From positions 49,457,756 to 49,521,755 of the forward strand of contig CM055103.1 in the NCBI GenBank assembly GCA_029204225.1: DNA of 64,000 nt. Reading direction: 5' to 3'. The notes below the pieces were generated by a model. It did no database searches. It worked only from the letters and a program-made list of their open reading frames with translations, and was not told the DNA's origin. Below are positions 9,480 to 20,639 of the stretch, in pieces; position 1 is the stretch's first letter, and the number at the start of each line of letters is the position of its first letter. The stretch comes from Diphasiastrum complanatum. Lineage: Eukaryota > Streptophyta > Lycopodiopsida > Lycopodiales > Lycopodiaceae. The translations under genes and the position numbers were made by a program.

Positions 9480-10742
9480 GAGGCTTGAAGCTCCCCTTGG
9501 CTTTGGAACTGATCAATGGCTTGGCTGGTATCCTCCTGGCCCTGGTCTTGTCCACTAGCCTCTACAACATCTGATGCTTGATCCTGCTCGTCCAACCCCG
9601 CTACTTGCTTGTCTTTATCTTGGCTGGAACTAGCCATTGTAGCTTCTAGTGTAGGTGGCATTGGAATTACCATCGGGACTGGTTGGAGTTGCTGCTCCAT
9701 GTGCCCCTGACATGCCTTGAGGGCACTCTTTGCCTGTGCCAGTTCTTGCATTGCACTCCATCGATAATTGTTTAATTCAGCCTGGTATTTGTCGAAGGTT
9801 TGATGGTAGATCTCACCTGCTGCGTGAGTAGATCCATCTCGGCTTGGTTGAGAGGTCTATTGGTTGAGCTAATCAAGTTGTCTTCTCTGCTTGTAGGGCC
9901 GTCACCTTTGCTCCCAAGCATGTGTTTTCTGTTTTGAACATTGAAAGTTGTGTCTGGAGTGGGGCTAGGCTTTGTGCGGCTTGGTACTGGATCTCCTGGA
10001 CCTTTAGTTGAGTGTCTGTTGTGGATTTGGAAAGGTCCTTGATGTACCTCTGGAGATTGTCTTCGTGCTTTTTCAACCTCAACACCTCGTTTTTTTTTGT
10101 AACCTCGTGTTGTTGAGCTATCTATAGTTTCTGTTGGAGCTGTAGGATTTTCGCTCGCAGTTGCATGTTGTTGGTAGCTAGTTCTAGTACTCTGCCATCC
10201 AGTAGAGTTTTGGCTGCTACCGCATCCTGGACAAAAGTTTCCAAGAGTTGGTAGGCCGATGTGATATCCGTGGGTCTGGTCGTTATGGTGTTACTTGATG
10301 GGGATTGGTGAGATGTCACTCGGATGACTTGTACATTGTCATCGTCATCTTTGATTAGCATCTTTGGTGCTATTATGCCTTCTGGTGCAGTGGAATCAAC
10401 ATGGTCAGGCGATGGCACGTACTCCGTTTGCTTGAATGCGTCATCGGATAATGGTATGTCACCCTCTACAAGCTGATGAGATGAAGCTGGAGGGGGTGTG
10501 AGAGGAGTGACAATGGTAGAGAATTATTGTACAATGTTTTGATCAAAGGATGGAACGATTGGAATGGTGGAAAACTGTAGGATGGTGTCGAGGATGGAGG
10601 GAGACAAAGGGGGTGAGGAGTTTGATGGGGGCTGGAGAATGATGATGTTCATCCAGTCAAGTGTGTCTTCATAGAGCTGTGAATCAAGAGGGTTAGATAT
10701 CCGAATGTACAATTTCAAGTACCTTGGTTGCTTTATAAACAT
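9480..10742 (-). pseudogene. Coiled-coil accessory ORF of a Gypsy-type element, truncated
   Basis: Leftward, in at least two frames. Segments are a Pro/Ser-rich part (10742-10524), an acidic IKDDDDNVQVIRVTSH part with LELATNNMQLRAKILQLQQK (10418-10122), a heptad-rich LRLKKHEDNLQRYIKDL part (10085-9873), and a Gln-rich tail DQGQEDTSQAIDQFQSQGEL ending at the H3 element. The layout (Ser/Thr-rich N-terminus, long coiled coil, Gln/Glu-rich tail) matches the ORF at 18200-19450, so I infer a diverged relative. It is cut on the left by the H3 element and abuts a Copia fragment on the right. Confidence 0.5.
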
Positions 10743-12200
10743 CTTTACTGAAAGGTGTTCAAGTCATTTTGCCTTTAAGACAAGATTCACAGGTAGTTTG
10801 AATATCTTGACTATTGATTTCGACTCCTTCAATTCTTTGAATCTTGTTGGCTTGGTACAAGGCTTCCATGTTCATGTGACATAACCTCCTATGCCAAAGA
10901 ATATCTGTTGATTCTTGAGTTTGATTCGCTTGCTTGACTCGAGTTTGAATGCTCAAGTGATACAAATTTCCATTTCTGTTACCTTTAGTAACTAGGTTAT
11001 CAAAATCTTCATTAAACAACTTACAAGATTCCTTTGTGAAGGTTATTGACATCTCTCTATCGACTATCTTTGCTACGGATAGAAGATCTTTATTGAGAAT
11101 AGGAACATAGAGAGCTTCTTCCAGTTTTTTGTCACCCTGATTCGTTTCTAACCATAGTAACCAGTTCCATCAACTTCATGCCTAGAACCATTTCCAAGTA
11201 TAATGTATCTCAAATAATTCGTCTTTTTATAGTTCGATAGAATATGTTTCGAGAAAACAAAATGTGAGTTGGCTCCCAAATCAAGTACTACATCTCGAAT
11301 TTTTGAATTCGATGAACAACATAGATCAACTGAAACATATGCTGCTGATTTTCTTGTCATCCTCTCTTCTGCTGCTCTGGAGCATTCTGCCTTGTCTTCG
11401 ACAAAATTTGAATTTGAAGGTTCACTTCAATTCTGCTCCTTGTTCTTGGGATTTTGATAACAGTCTACTGCTGCATGACCTCGTTTATGACAATGAATAC
11501 AATCAATCTTCGGATTTAACCAACACTTGTCTTCTCTACGACCTGATCTCTTGCATCTGTTGCAAGTCTTCCTATCACCAAAATCCTTTGACTATTGTTT
11601 TTCTGATTGTCGATCATTTGTCTTGGATTTATCTAAACGATTTCCATTCTTCTTAGACGATTCCCTCTTAGACTTAAACTCCTTCAAAGATTTATTCTTC
11701 TGACTAAATAGAGCTTTTTCCAAATCACCATTGTCGTCATAGCGTTCGCGAGCTTCTACTTCCTTTTTGACACCATCTATCGCCTTCTGAAGCATCATAG
11801 ATGAATCTTTCGCTAGTAAAGTTCGAGCTATGTGGAATGACCTAGGTAGGGCTCGAAGAAAATAGCTAAGCTATTTTTCCTTTGAGATTGCATTTTTCGT
11901 GCCGAAATTCTGCAAAGAAATAAACAGATCATTTATCTTTCATACGAAAGTGGTCAGATCTTTGCCGTCCCATTGTAGGTAAGTCAATTGCTCCTCCAAG
12001 AACATGATTTGATTTCGTGATCGAGTCTTATTCTTGGTTTGCAATTCTTTCCACAATTCTTTTGCATTCGAAGTCAAAGAAAGATCTAGCATTATGTTGT
12101 CATTATTGAAGACACAATAATTGCTATAGCTTTGTCATTTTTATCCCTCCATTCATGATGAATTTCACCTTTTATTTTTAAGTGTATTACATCTACAAAT
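10743..12200 (-). mobile_element. Copia fragment: gag, protease, GAG-pre-integrase
   Basis: Leftward order: a gag domain with AKELWKELQTKNK (about 12080), a zinc knuckle CIHCHKRGHAAVDC (about 11540), an aspartic protease motif LDLGANSHF (about 11280, with DLG where most Copia have DSG) and a GAG-pre-integrase with LWHRRLCHMNMEAL and CESCLKGK (10760-10910). Integrase and RT are missing: the element is cut at 10742. Frameshifts lie in gag and near 11100. Its 5' end lies within 20 bp of the ATG of the rightward Gypsy gag at 12217. Confidence 0.85.
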
Positions 12201-12216
12201 CTTTCTCGTGTAATGC

Positions 12217-13791
12217 ATGCCAAGAACATATTCTCAAACAATTATTGAACAGAAACGTTTAAAGCATGCACAACGTTTAGAAGCATATATGAAGTCTAGA
12301 GATTTGTATTTGCAGAATTTGCAAAACTCACCAGTTAGAGCAAGATTAACACCTGAAGCATTTAATGATCTTTTACATGCTACTACAGCATTTGTAGATT
12401 CATTTGAGGAAAGATCCGTTGAAACACCAAGTTCTACAGATTCACCTGAATCAGATTCGTCTGATTCTACTTCCGAACCAAGTTCAGACTCTTTGTCCAA
12501 GCGAAGTTTAGATTCAGATCCTCCAAGTTCATCTAGTTCACCACCATCTGTTAATATGGCTAATCCAACGCCACCCACATCTACAAAAATCAGATATGAT
12601 TTTTTTAAGGAATCATCATCTGAAGATGCAGATAGTTATATGTCACAATTTGAATCCATTACCATAGCAAACAAAGAGCAGACGGATGAGGATAAAGTTA
12701 GAATTTTGCCAGGTCTTCTGCGGATGCAGACTAGGATTTGGTGCAGTCAATTAGTACCAGAAACAATTAATACTTGGAACGCTTTAAAAGCAGCATTCCT
12801 TAAATAGTTTAGGGAGATAGGATATTCCACTAGATTGTTGGCTCGGCTTAACTCTGTTGAAAAAAACTAAAGGAATCACTTAGGAAATATACTCGTAGGG
12901 TTAAGAATTTAATAGGAAACTTAGGAGCCCAGTGTCCAGTTCCTATGAAAAATGAATGGTTCTTGGGTGGTTTGCCTAAGAAAATGGATCGTTATTGTCA
13001 ACAGAGTTTGATGACTTCTTTGGAAGATGTCATTGCCTCTGCCGAGAATTACGAAACCTCTCAAATTTCTCGTAGACGGAGAAATGTAAGAAAAAGTAGT
13101 AAAAAACACAAATTTAAACGAACAGAAAAATCTGAAACATCTACTGAGTTTGAATCATAATATGATTTAGTGGATATGGAAGAATCTTTTGAGTATTCAT
13201 CTTATTCTTTTTCATCGGAAGAAGAATTTTTTCATAGGAAAACTAAGAATAGGAACTCAAAAAGAAAGAAAAGAATGGAGAAATCCGAAAAGATGGATCC
13301 ATTAAGGAAAAATGTTGAGTTGTTAACAAGAAAAATGAGTGATCTAAAGGTCCAAATATCTGATGTTAAAGCCAAGCAAAAGAAAGCGAAGCCTAACGCC
13401 AATGTTTGGTGTACCGCGTGTGGGAAGGAAGGTCATTCTAAGACCAACTGTCCCAGTTTACAGACTAATTATTTAGAAGAAGAACTATTCCTCTGTCCGA
13501 TTAATAATCATGAGGAGGTAGTTTATACTGCAACTCCTACTAACCAAAAAACTATGATACCGAAACAACGTACTGGTCAACAGTACACTATTCTACGAAG
13601 GGGCAGAACACGAGATTCCACTCCACCAACTAGAGTAAGGGGTTCGTGCTACAATTGCGGAGCCCCGGGTCACTATTCGCCTGATTGCCCTGAACCCAGG
13701 AGATCAGCAGGATATGTGCCGCTCTGTGCTAACTGTAAATGCGAAGGGCATGTCACTGCTGAATGGCCTCAGCCACAATAGCCACGGTCTA
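12217..13791 (+). pseudogene. gag: Gypsy gag with three zinc knuckles
   Basis: The start at 12217 gives a charged N-terminus, a Ser-rich linker (12430-12560) and a retrotransposon gag fold (YMSQFESI...TRIWCSQLVP...WNALKAAFL). The gag continues after a stop near 12806 as a second part with PVPMKNEWFLGGLPK. Zinc knuckles: CTACGKEGHSKTNC, CYNCGAPGHYSPDC and CANCKCEGHVTAEW; in the third the last Cys is Trp. A Lys/Arg-rich stretch (13080-13320) precedes the knuckles, as expected for nucleic-acid binding. Stops at about 12807, 13160 and 13780 interrupt it. Confidence 0.8.
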
Positions 13792-13853
13792 AATCAAGAT
13801 CTGTAAACTGGCCTAGGGAAGACGACCTTCGGCCATCTAAGACTAACACTGAC

Positions 13854-14340
13854 ATGATAGTTCAGAGGATAGAAGTAGAGTCTGAATTATTAGATCAAGA
13901 TCATCAATGGCCAAATTTAGAGAAAAAAGTAAATAAAGTAACTACAAGAAGTAGTAAAGATTCTGTAACTCTTAAAGATAAGAAGAAAACTAAGACGAAA
14001 ATTGCAAAAACTGCGAAAAACACGATAGAAAAAGCGAAGGTCACAGAATAGTTAGTAAAAATTTCTATTAATAAAGAATTAAAACTTGATAAGTCTAATG
14101 GAAAGCATTATGATGTTGATATTAGTTCAGAAGCTAAGAAACTTTTAGACGAAGAAACTAGACAAGTTAAAAAAGTGACATTTTCAGATCTAGTTATAAG
14201 TAGCGAGATATCTAGAGATTTGTTGCCACTTAGAAACCATTCTTATGATATTGTCGAGGAGCTTGTTTCTAGAATGCCCAATATAACTTTTAAACAGTTA
14301 TTAGACGATAACCAATATTATAAAAAAAAAATTAAGTAAT
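13854..14340 (+). pseudogene. Lys-rich gag-pol linker
   Basis: Short ORFs with many Lys (KKKTKTKIAKTAKN) followed by a Ser/Thr/Leu segment (DLLPLRNHSYDIVEEL around 14220-14270). It links the gag knuckles to the first protease in the same orientation. No domain was recognised. Confidence 0.4.
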
Positions 14341-14389
14341 TTTTGCAGAAAAAAAAGAGAAAAAAGCAAAGTTACCAGTAGTCAACATA

Positions 14390-14740
14390 GAATTAATTAA
14401 TTATGGTGATGAAGGCCGACCAGAGATTCAAGCAGTAAGTAATGGCTACATCTTAGATAATGTACCCATAGATTCCGGATCTAGTGTAAATATAATGACT
14501 GAAGAAATAGCATATGAATTAGGCATTCATCATAGAATAGCACCCACTTTAAGACATTTAAGATTAGCCGATGCAACTAGAAGATCACCAATAGGAGAAC
14601 TATCTTAGGTTACAGTTTATATTGGAGACCATAAGTTTCTTATGGATTCTATAATACTAAAAACTACAAGACAATCGTCATATAACGTGTTATTAGGATG
14701 ACCATGGCTCTATTAGACCGATGTTATAACCCACTGAAAG
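14390..14740 (+). pseudogene. Aspartic protease domain 1 (retropepsin)
   Basis: The active-site motif IDSGSSVNIM is followed by the substrate-flap segment LRLADATRRSPIGEL and the terminal strand YNVLLG-PWLY. A stop replaces the residue before PWL and another lies after GEL. Retropepsins cut gag-pol and work as homodimers. This domain lies 230 bp upstream of a second, similarly complete one, which is unusual. Confidence 0.75.
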
Positions 14741-14924
14741 AAAAAAGAAGATTTCCTTCAGAGACCAGATGGAGATACCAACATGAAAACGGCATAAAAG
14801 AATTTCCATATCATGGGAAAAAGATAAGTATGAAGGTGAGACACCTACATCTTCCTCGAGCTATACTTCGGAGGAAGAAGAGCTTCAGTCAGTAGGGACT
14901 GAGGAAGGGGAGAGGTTAGTTACA

Positions 14925-15340
14925 TTAAGAATACCTGCATACAGTAATAGAGTAGAATATGTAGATAGAAAAGATTGTGGAGTTCCAGAGATTAGTGCGA
15001 TCATAGGAGATCAGACCATAGATAGAATACTAATAGACTCAGGATCTAGTATCAACCTAGTAACAAAAACAATGGTTAAAGAATTAGGATTAGAAAACCA
15101 GATACAACCTATCACTTATCACAAAATCCATTTAGCAGACGCGACTAAATGTATACCAGTAGGCGAGCTAAAAGGTATTACATAGTTATGGAAATAGAGA
15201 CGTTTGTTATAAATTTCCTTGTCATAAATCCAGTAGATACACCACCTTATTCGATATTATTTGGAAGACCATGGTTATATCAAGCAGATGCTATTATAAA
15301 TTGGTCTACCAAACATATATTTTTTCCAGGTATTCTCACA
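14925..15340 (+). pseudogene. Aspartic protease domain 2 (retropepsin)
   Basis: The active-site motif LIDSGSSINLV is followed by IHLADATKCIPVGEL and YSILFGRPWLYQAD, then the short HIFF segment that commonly precedes Gypsy RT. It is collinear with protease 1 (DSGSS, LADAT, PxGEL, LxGxPWLY), so I infer a tandem duplication. A stop lies just after GELKG near 15182. This copy keeps the GRPWL end and leads directly into RT. Confidence 0.8.
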
Positions 15341-15559
15341 ACTAGTCCAATAGGGGGTTACCTTTTGAGATGGGGTGAGGAGTTAGCTAGACCTGCTGAA
15401 TCATGGATCAATTTTATAAAATGCTATGAGATTGATGAGGAAGTAGACATACCGACAACATCCGAGTCGAGAGAAGTTCTGGGTGGAACCAGAGCAAGTC
15501 TGACCGAGGGGATGGTAGATAAAACAGATTATGTAGAAATAGAAATCAATAAAGGTAAG

Positions 15560-16539
15560 ACTTTGAATTTATATAAATACCAATCGGACCAAGAACATGA
15601 AGAGTATATATTGCTTCTTAAAAAATACCAAAATGTGTTTGCTTGGTCGATGGATGATTTAATAGGTATACCAGTTAAATGGGGTGAACATAGAATAGAT
15701 CTCATTCAGGAAACAATGCCTGTTAGGCAGCGTCAATATAGATTGAATCCAAAGTACTCCTTATTAGTAAAAGACAAATTAGATAGATGTCTTAGAGTGG
15801 GTATTATATATCTTGTTCTAAGCAGTGAGTGGGTGTCACCGATAGTTATAGTACCTAAGAAGAAGACGAACAAGATTAGAGTTTGTCAGGATTTTAGGAA
15901 ACTAAATGCTGCCACAACAAACGATTATCATCCTCTGCCGTATACAGATACTATTCTTGACCAGGTAGCAGGACATGAACGTTATAGTTTTTTAGATGGA
16001 TTCTCAGGTTATAACCAAGTTTTTATAAAAGAGGAAGATAGATCCAAAACTACTTTCACCACTGATTGGGGGACGTACGCATATACACGAATGCCCTTTG
16101 GTCTTTGTAATGCACCTGCCACATTCCAACGTATGATGACAAATATTTTTCAAAATTTTTTAAGAAAGTTTTTAGAAATTTTATGGATGACTTTTGTGTC
16201 TATTCATCAACTAAAAACCATTTAGATGCATTAGAGAAAACATTGAGAAGCTGTCAAGAGACATCTCTTAAACTGCATCCAGCTAAGTGTTACTTTAGGA
16301 TGAGGGAAGGCATCTTTTTAGGGCATAAAATTTTGAAGGATGGTATACAAGCCGACATCGAAAAAATAAAAATGATTTTAGAATTATTAGAACCAACCAA
16401 TTTAAGAGAGCTTAGAGGTTTTCTAGGACATGTAGGTTACTATCGGAGGATAATTAAAGATTATGCTATAATAGTAATTCCTTTAACAAGTTCATTAAAA
16501 AAATCTGTTGAGTACCATTGGACACAGGACCATCACTAA
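15560..16539 (+). pseudogene. Gypsy reverse transcriptase
   Basis: Motifs in order: VFAWSMDDLIGIP, SEWVSPIVIVPKK, RVCQDFRKLNAAT, YSFLDGFSGYNQV, TRMPFGLCNAPATFQRMM, then FMDDF (after a one-base shift near 16180; catalytic Asp pair kept), LHPAKCYF, FLGHKI and LRGFLGHVGYYRRII. After VEYHWTQ, where RNase H should begin, the sequence jumps to the integrase zinc domain. The RT itself is nearly complete. Confidence 0.85.
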
Positions 16540-17607
16540 TAAGTGCATTACATGAGGAAGATTCGGGGGGTCACTATGCTCTTAAAAACACTGCAAATTT
16601 TTTTTTCAATGCTAAAAATTGGTGGCCTAGCGTCTATAGAGATGTTAAATTATTCATTAAAAAATGTGATGCATGCCAGAGGATGGGGAAACCCAGCTTC
16701 GCAACACATTGGCCGCTTACTCCAATAATTCCCTTAGCACCCTTTGAGAAGTGGGGGATAGATTTTGTAGGGCCTATTAAACCGATCACGCGTTAAACTC
16801 GTCGTCATTACATACTCGTTGCCACGGACTATGCTACCAAGATGGCAGAGGCCGAAGCCACAATTAAAAACGATGCTAAGACTGTAGCGAAGTTTTTATT
16901 CCAAAACATTATCACTCGATATGGTTGTCCCTTAGAACTCGTTAGCAATAGGGGAACCCATTTCCTTAATTAGACCATAGAAGCCATGTTGTCATATTTT
17001 TCTATTACACATCGTCAAACCACTCCATATAATCCAAAAGCAAATGGGCTTACGGAGTGGGCAAATGGAATTCTATGTAAAATTTTGAATAAAGTAAAGG
17101 AAACACATTCTTTTGATTGAAATCAGAAGTTACCATCTGTCTTATGGGCATATAAAACTGCTGAAAAGATTACAACTAGGCAGACTCCATACTATCTTGT
17201 GTATGGAATGCATCCCATACTACCGATAGAATTTGAAGTTCCGACGTTTCACATTAGTAATAAAGAGCGAATGGATGAACACAATAGTCTCCGGGAACAG
17301 ATGATTTCTTTGACGCAACTGGAAGAGGATCGTTGTCTTTCATTAATTGAGATTGAACGAGTTCAGAATAAAAGAAAAGAAATTTTTGATCAATCCATTA
17401 AGAAAATAAAAAAATTAAACAAGGGGACTATGTGCTTTTGTATGATAACAGACACATGTTGTTTCCTGAAAAATTACATACCAGATGGATGGGACCGTAT
17501 AAAGTTATAGAAGTTTTTAGTAATGGACCACTTCAGTTAGCTGATCTCCAAGGACATTTACTTGACACTCGAGTAAATGGTTCAAGGGTGAAGCGCTACT
17601 ATGACTA
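16540..17607 (+). pseudogene. Gypsy integrase
   Basis: H2C2 zinc domain: HYALKN, WWPSVYRD and CDACQRMGK. Then the catalytic core: WGIDFVGPI, VATDYATKM (first Asp), VSNRGTHF (second catalytic Asp is Asn) and KANGLTEWANG (Glu kept). It ends with PYYLVYGMHPILPIEF and a C-terminal RWMGPYKVIEVF...RVKRYYD segment. Stops near 16797, 16970 and 17120 and a shift near 17430 break it. The D-to-N change would by itself abolish strand transfer. Confidence 0.85.
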
Positions 17608-18199
17608 ATGTCCGATACATCAGTTTTTGAAGGCCGTCATTTTTTGTCCAATTATTATTATTTTTTATTTATTTTTACCAAAGTATTAGTGAAAATGCTG
17701 AAAACTGGCTTACATTTTAGTGAAAATGCCGAAGCATGCTACATTTTATACTTTGCAAAACATCCGACACTACATTCGAATTTACCATTTTAGAAATACG
17801 GAAATTGCGACATTTACTTTTGCATTCTTCGGGATTTTCTACCTTCCGACACCTTCACATTTTTCGCATAATAATTTTTGCTTTGATTTACCAAGCGAAG
17901 CATTCGTGTATTTTGTTTATTTATTTATTTATTTATTTTTGTTTTTAGGACTAGCCACTTTATTATTGAGTATGTACCTTCAAAACGAAAGACACGCTTC
18001 CATTTAATATTAGTCTAATCTTCCGAAATACCATCAATACGCCTAAAACCTCAAATACTTCAGTTGTAAGAGCTTTAAATGGAGAACAAATTGTCTTCGG
18101 ACAGATTGCTTTCAAGCAATTCTGTAAATTAATAAAAGTTAATCAGTTCTCCAGGCTGGGTCAGTAGATGGGCATTCTATGTATGCATGCTGGTGTGTT
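17608..18199. other. Gap between integrase and accessory ORF
   Basis: AT-rich, with a run of TTTA repeats at 17917-17937. No coding domain, polypurine tract or LTR end is evident. It may be an untranslated or intron-like spacer of the Gypsy element; a splice acceptor for a subgenomic mRNA could lie here but none stands out. Confidence 0.4.
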
Positions 18200-20190
18200 G
18201 ACAGTGTAGGAGGATATCAGGATTGCACCAGTACTGCTAGAGCTAGCACCATCAATTGAGGTAGAATCCCAAATGCAGACATCAAAGACAGCCACATCAT
18301 CATCATCCAGTCAAGGGAGCACGGTGAGGATGACTTCGCCATCATCCCAGTACACACCACTATTCAGCAAAGAAGGAAATAGTAATACGAAAGAGGAGAC
18401 GAAGGATACTACTAATCAGGAACATTATCAGGCTGAAATACCACAAGAGCCAGAACCACAAGGAGTAGAGTAGCTTTCTGATGACCAGCAGGGCAACGAA
18501 AGAAACGTCGAGGAACCAATCCTTGATGTCGAGTTATATCAAAAGGTTTTTGGAACACTACTGCCAGGTACTCAGGCAGCTATTCAGCATCTTGCTAGCT
18601 TGGAGAAGGTATTCAGGAAGCTGGGGTCCAAGTATGAAAGAGTCTAATCAGACCTCACTCGAAAAGATACAGAGCTGAGCGAAACAAAGACTAAGTTGGC
18701 CTATAGAAATGAGGAGCTTGAAGCAGCTAATGCGGAGCTGAGCAAAAAAGATACAGAGCTTGAAGAAGCAAAAGGAAGGATGCCATGTTCGAAGTGTTGG
18801 AAGAAATGCAAGAGCAGTCCAAAACCTTCGAAAGTGAGAACATATTGCTTAAACTACAACTTCAGACCCTGCAGGCTTCTTTGCAGGAGGAGAGACGAGT
18901 GCGAACTACTCTTCAGAGTAGCAATGCAGAGCTGAGTAATGAACTCAACAGTGCTCAGGAATCAATTGCCCAACTGCAAAATTCTGCAAAAATATTAAAG
19001 AAAGACAATCAAATATACAAGAAACAGGCCGAAGAGACAATACTGTGGCGAATCCGCGTCGAAGTCACACTCGGTGCCTGTGTATCTTATGACAGGTACC
19101 GAATTGATCCGGTAGCATGGAAGGGAATCTAGGAGAGGATGATCTAGACCTTCCAGATGCAATATCTGCAGCCATAGATGATTGGTTATGAGAAGCTGAA
19201 GGAGGAGTTAGAAGAGGCCAAATTTCAATCAGGCCAAATGCAGATTTCTGATGCAGAAGAACCAATGCAAGGACAAGATCAGGAGACGTAGACGGATGAG
19301 CTAGCACCAGTAATGTCAGAAAAGGCCATCCAAACGGATACCATCTACAGGCAGATCCTGAGAGATCAAGAAACACAGATCGAAACCAAGGATGTTGTAG
19401 AGGTACAAGCTACTGAAGACCAACTTGAAACGTTAAGTGTCATTCCATACCAAGCCCAGGCATCACCAAGTGGAGCAGCTATAAAGAAAAACAAGATTGT
19501 CTACTCACTACTAAGGTCAGAATTTCAGACATTTCATCAGGAACTAACATTTTTTATTCCACCTTTTTGTAGTCCAGAAATCCAATGGAGAATGGATTAT
19601 CTTTTTTTACCTAAACTTTTTGGTTACACAAAAGAACAATGGGAGAACCCTTGGACTTTTTCTAACATAAATACTTTATGGTCTAGACTAACTATAAAAA
19701 GGAATCCTCGCCCTTGCCATTGTTTAAAACAAGTTCAATGTGCAAACTAACTATATGTGGTCATGGGATCCTTGTATATATACATCTTAGAATATCTAAG
19801 AACATTTGAAAATAATATTTTTCCAACATTGGATGAGTATTTGAATAAGTTCGAATCAATTAACATTTTTGATGTGAAAGAAGTTGTTTCTAGCTCTAAA
19901 TCAGTTTCTTCCCGAGTTACTCATCAATTCTTATTCCCTGATCTGTGGGAAATCTACACAGATTGGGAAACTAACTATTCTCATTATTTGGAGGAGGTAA
20001 AAGCAGATAATATACTTTGATCCACTAATCCAATAGCTAGACCATATTATACTTATAGCCATGTAAATATTGCTTCTCTCATTTCGTATGCCCTCCTGTT
20101 TGTTCAACAACTGTATATTAAAGAGAATTTTTTTGAATATACATATGCTGCTCTTTCACTAACTGTCCCTTCTGCTGAGATGTGAGCTAT
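18200..20190 (+). pseudogene. Coiled-coil accessory ORF 3' of Gypsy integrase
   Basis: Parts in order: a Ser/Thr-rich N-terminus (TATSSSSSQGSTVR), a globular bit LLPGTQAAIQHLASLEKVF, a long coiled coil (RNEELEAANAELSKKDTELE, then LEEMQEQSKTFESENILLKL and LQSSNAELSNELNSAQ), a Gln/Glu-rich linker, and an aromatic-rich C-terminal domain (RMDYLFLPKLFGYTKEQWEN, FPDLWEIYTDWETNYSHYLE) ending near 20190. Several stops and two shifts break it. The position is that of an env-like third ORF, but I see no signal peptide and no clear transmembrane anchor. I infer a structural or gag-like accessory protein; function unknown. Confidence 0.55.
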
Positions 20191-20639
20191 GTGTTCAGAT
20201 AATGTGGTTGATTGAGGCTCTGTCTTGTTTGCTTCATGCGATAAAAATTAATTCTCTGTGTTTGACTAAGAAAAACTTTTAGCTAATGTGATTCTGCTTG
20301 ATGAATCTAATTGCTAGTTGCTGTCAGTTTTAACTGTTTTCCTGATGCCTGAAGAGCCTGAAAGATAAAGTTATTCTTACAATTACAGACCTTGACCAAA
20401 TCGTTTCATCATTGGTGTTCCTGGATGCCAATTTACCCAAATATCTTTGGATAACCAGTTATGTTGCTATAGTATTCATCGTGAACTTTATACACTCTAG
20501 TATGTTTTCATCATACATACATTTATCATGCAAAAGATGAGATTATTCTCTCTTGGGGAACGATCAAACCTTTTATACTACGTAAATAATTGATTTTGTG
20601 GAAATCTATAACGACTAGGCCACCACAACTGCAAAAGCA
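20191..20639. other. Non-coding stretch between Gypsy and Copia
   Basis: AT-rich DNA with many TGAAT/TTGAT words and no recognised domain. A Gypsy 3' LTR would be expected here, but no matching 5' copy exists in the window to prove one. Confidence 0.4.

Larger units (their letters stand above)
12217..20190 (+). mobile_element. Ty3/Gypsy element with two proteases, no RNase H and a 3' accessory ORF
   Basis: Order: gag with zinc knuckles (12217-13791), basic linker (13854-14340), protease 1 (14390-14740), protease 2 (14925-15340), reverse transcriptase (15560-16520), integrase (16540-17607), a non-coding gap, and a coiled-coil ORF (18200-20190). No LTR was found on either side: the left end touches a Copia fragment and the right end touches another. 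Scattered in-frame stops show decay. PR-RT-IN order is that of Gypsy, not Copia. Confidence 0.85.

Noticed and set aside
18200-20190. Retroviral-type env gene
   Set aside because: Right position, but I see no signal peptide, no cleavage motif and no clear transmembrane helix.
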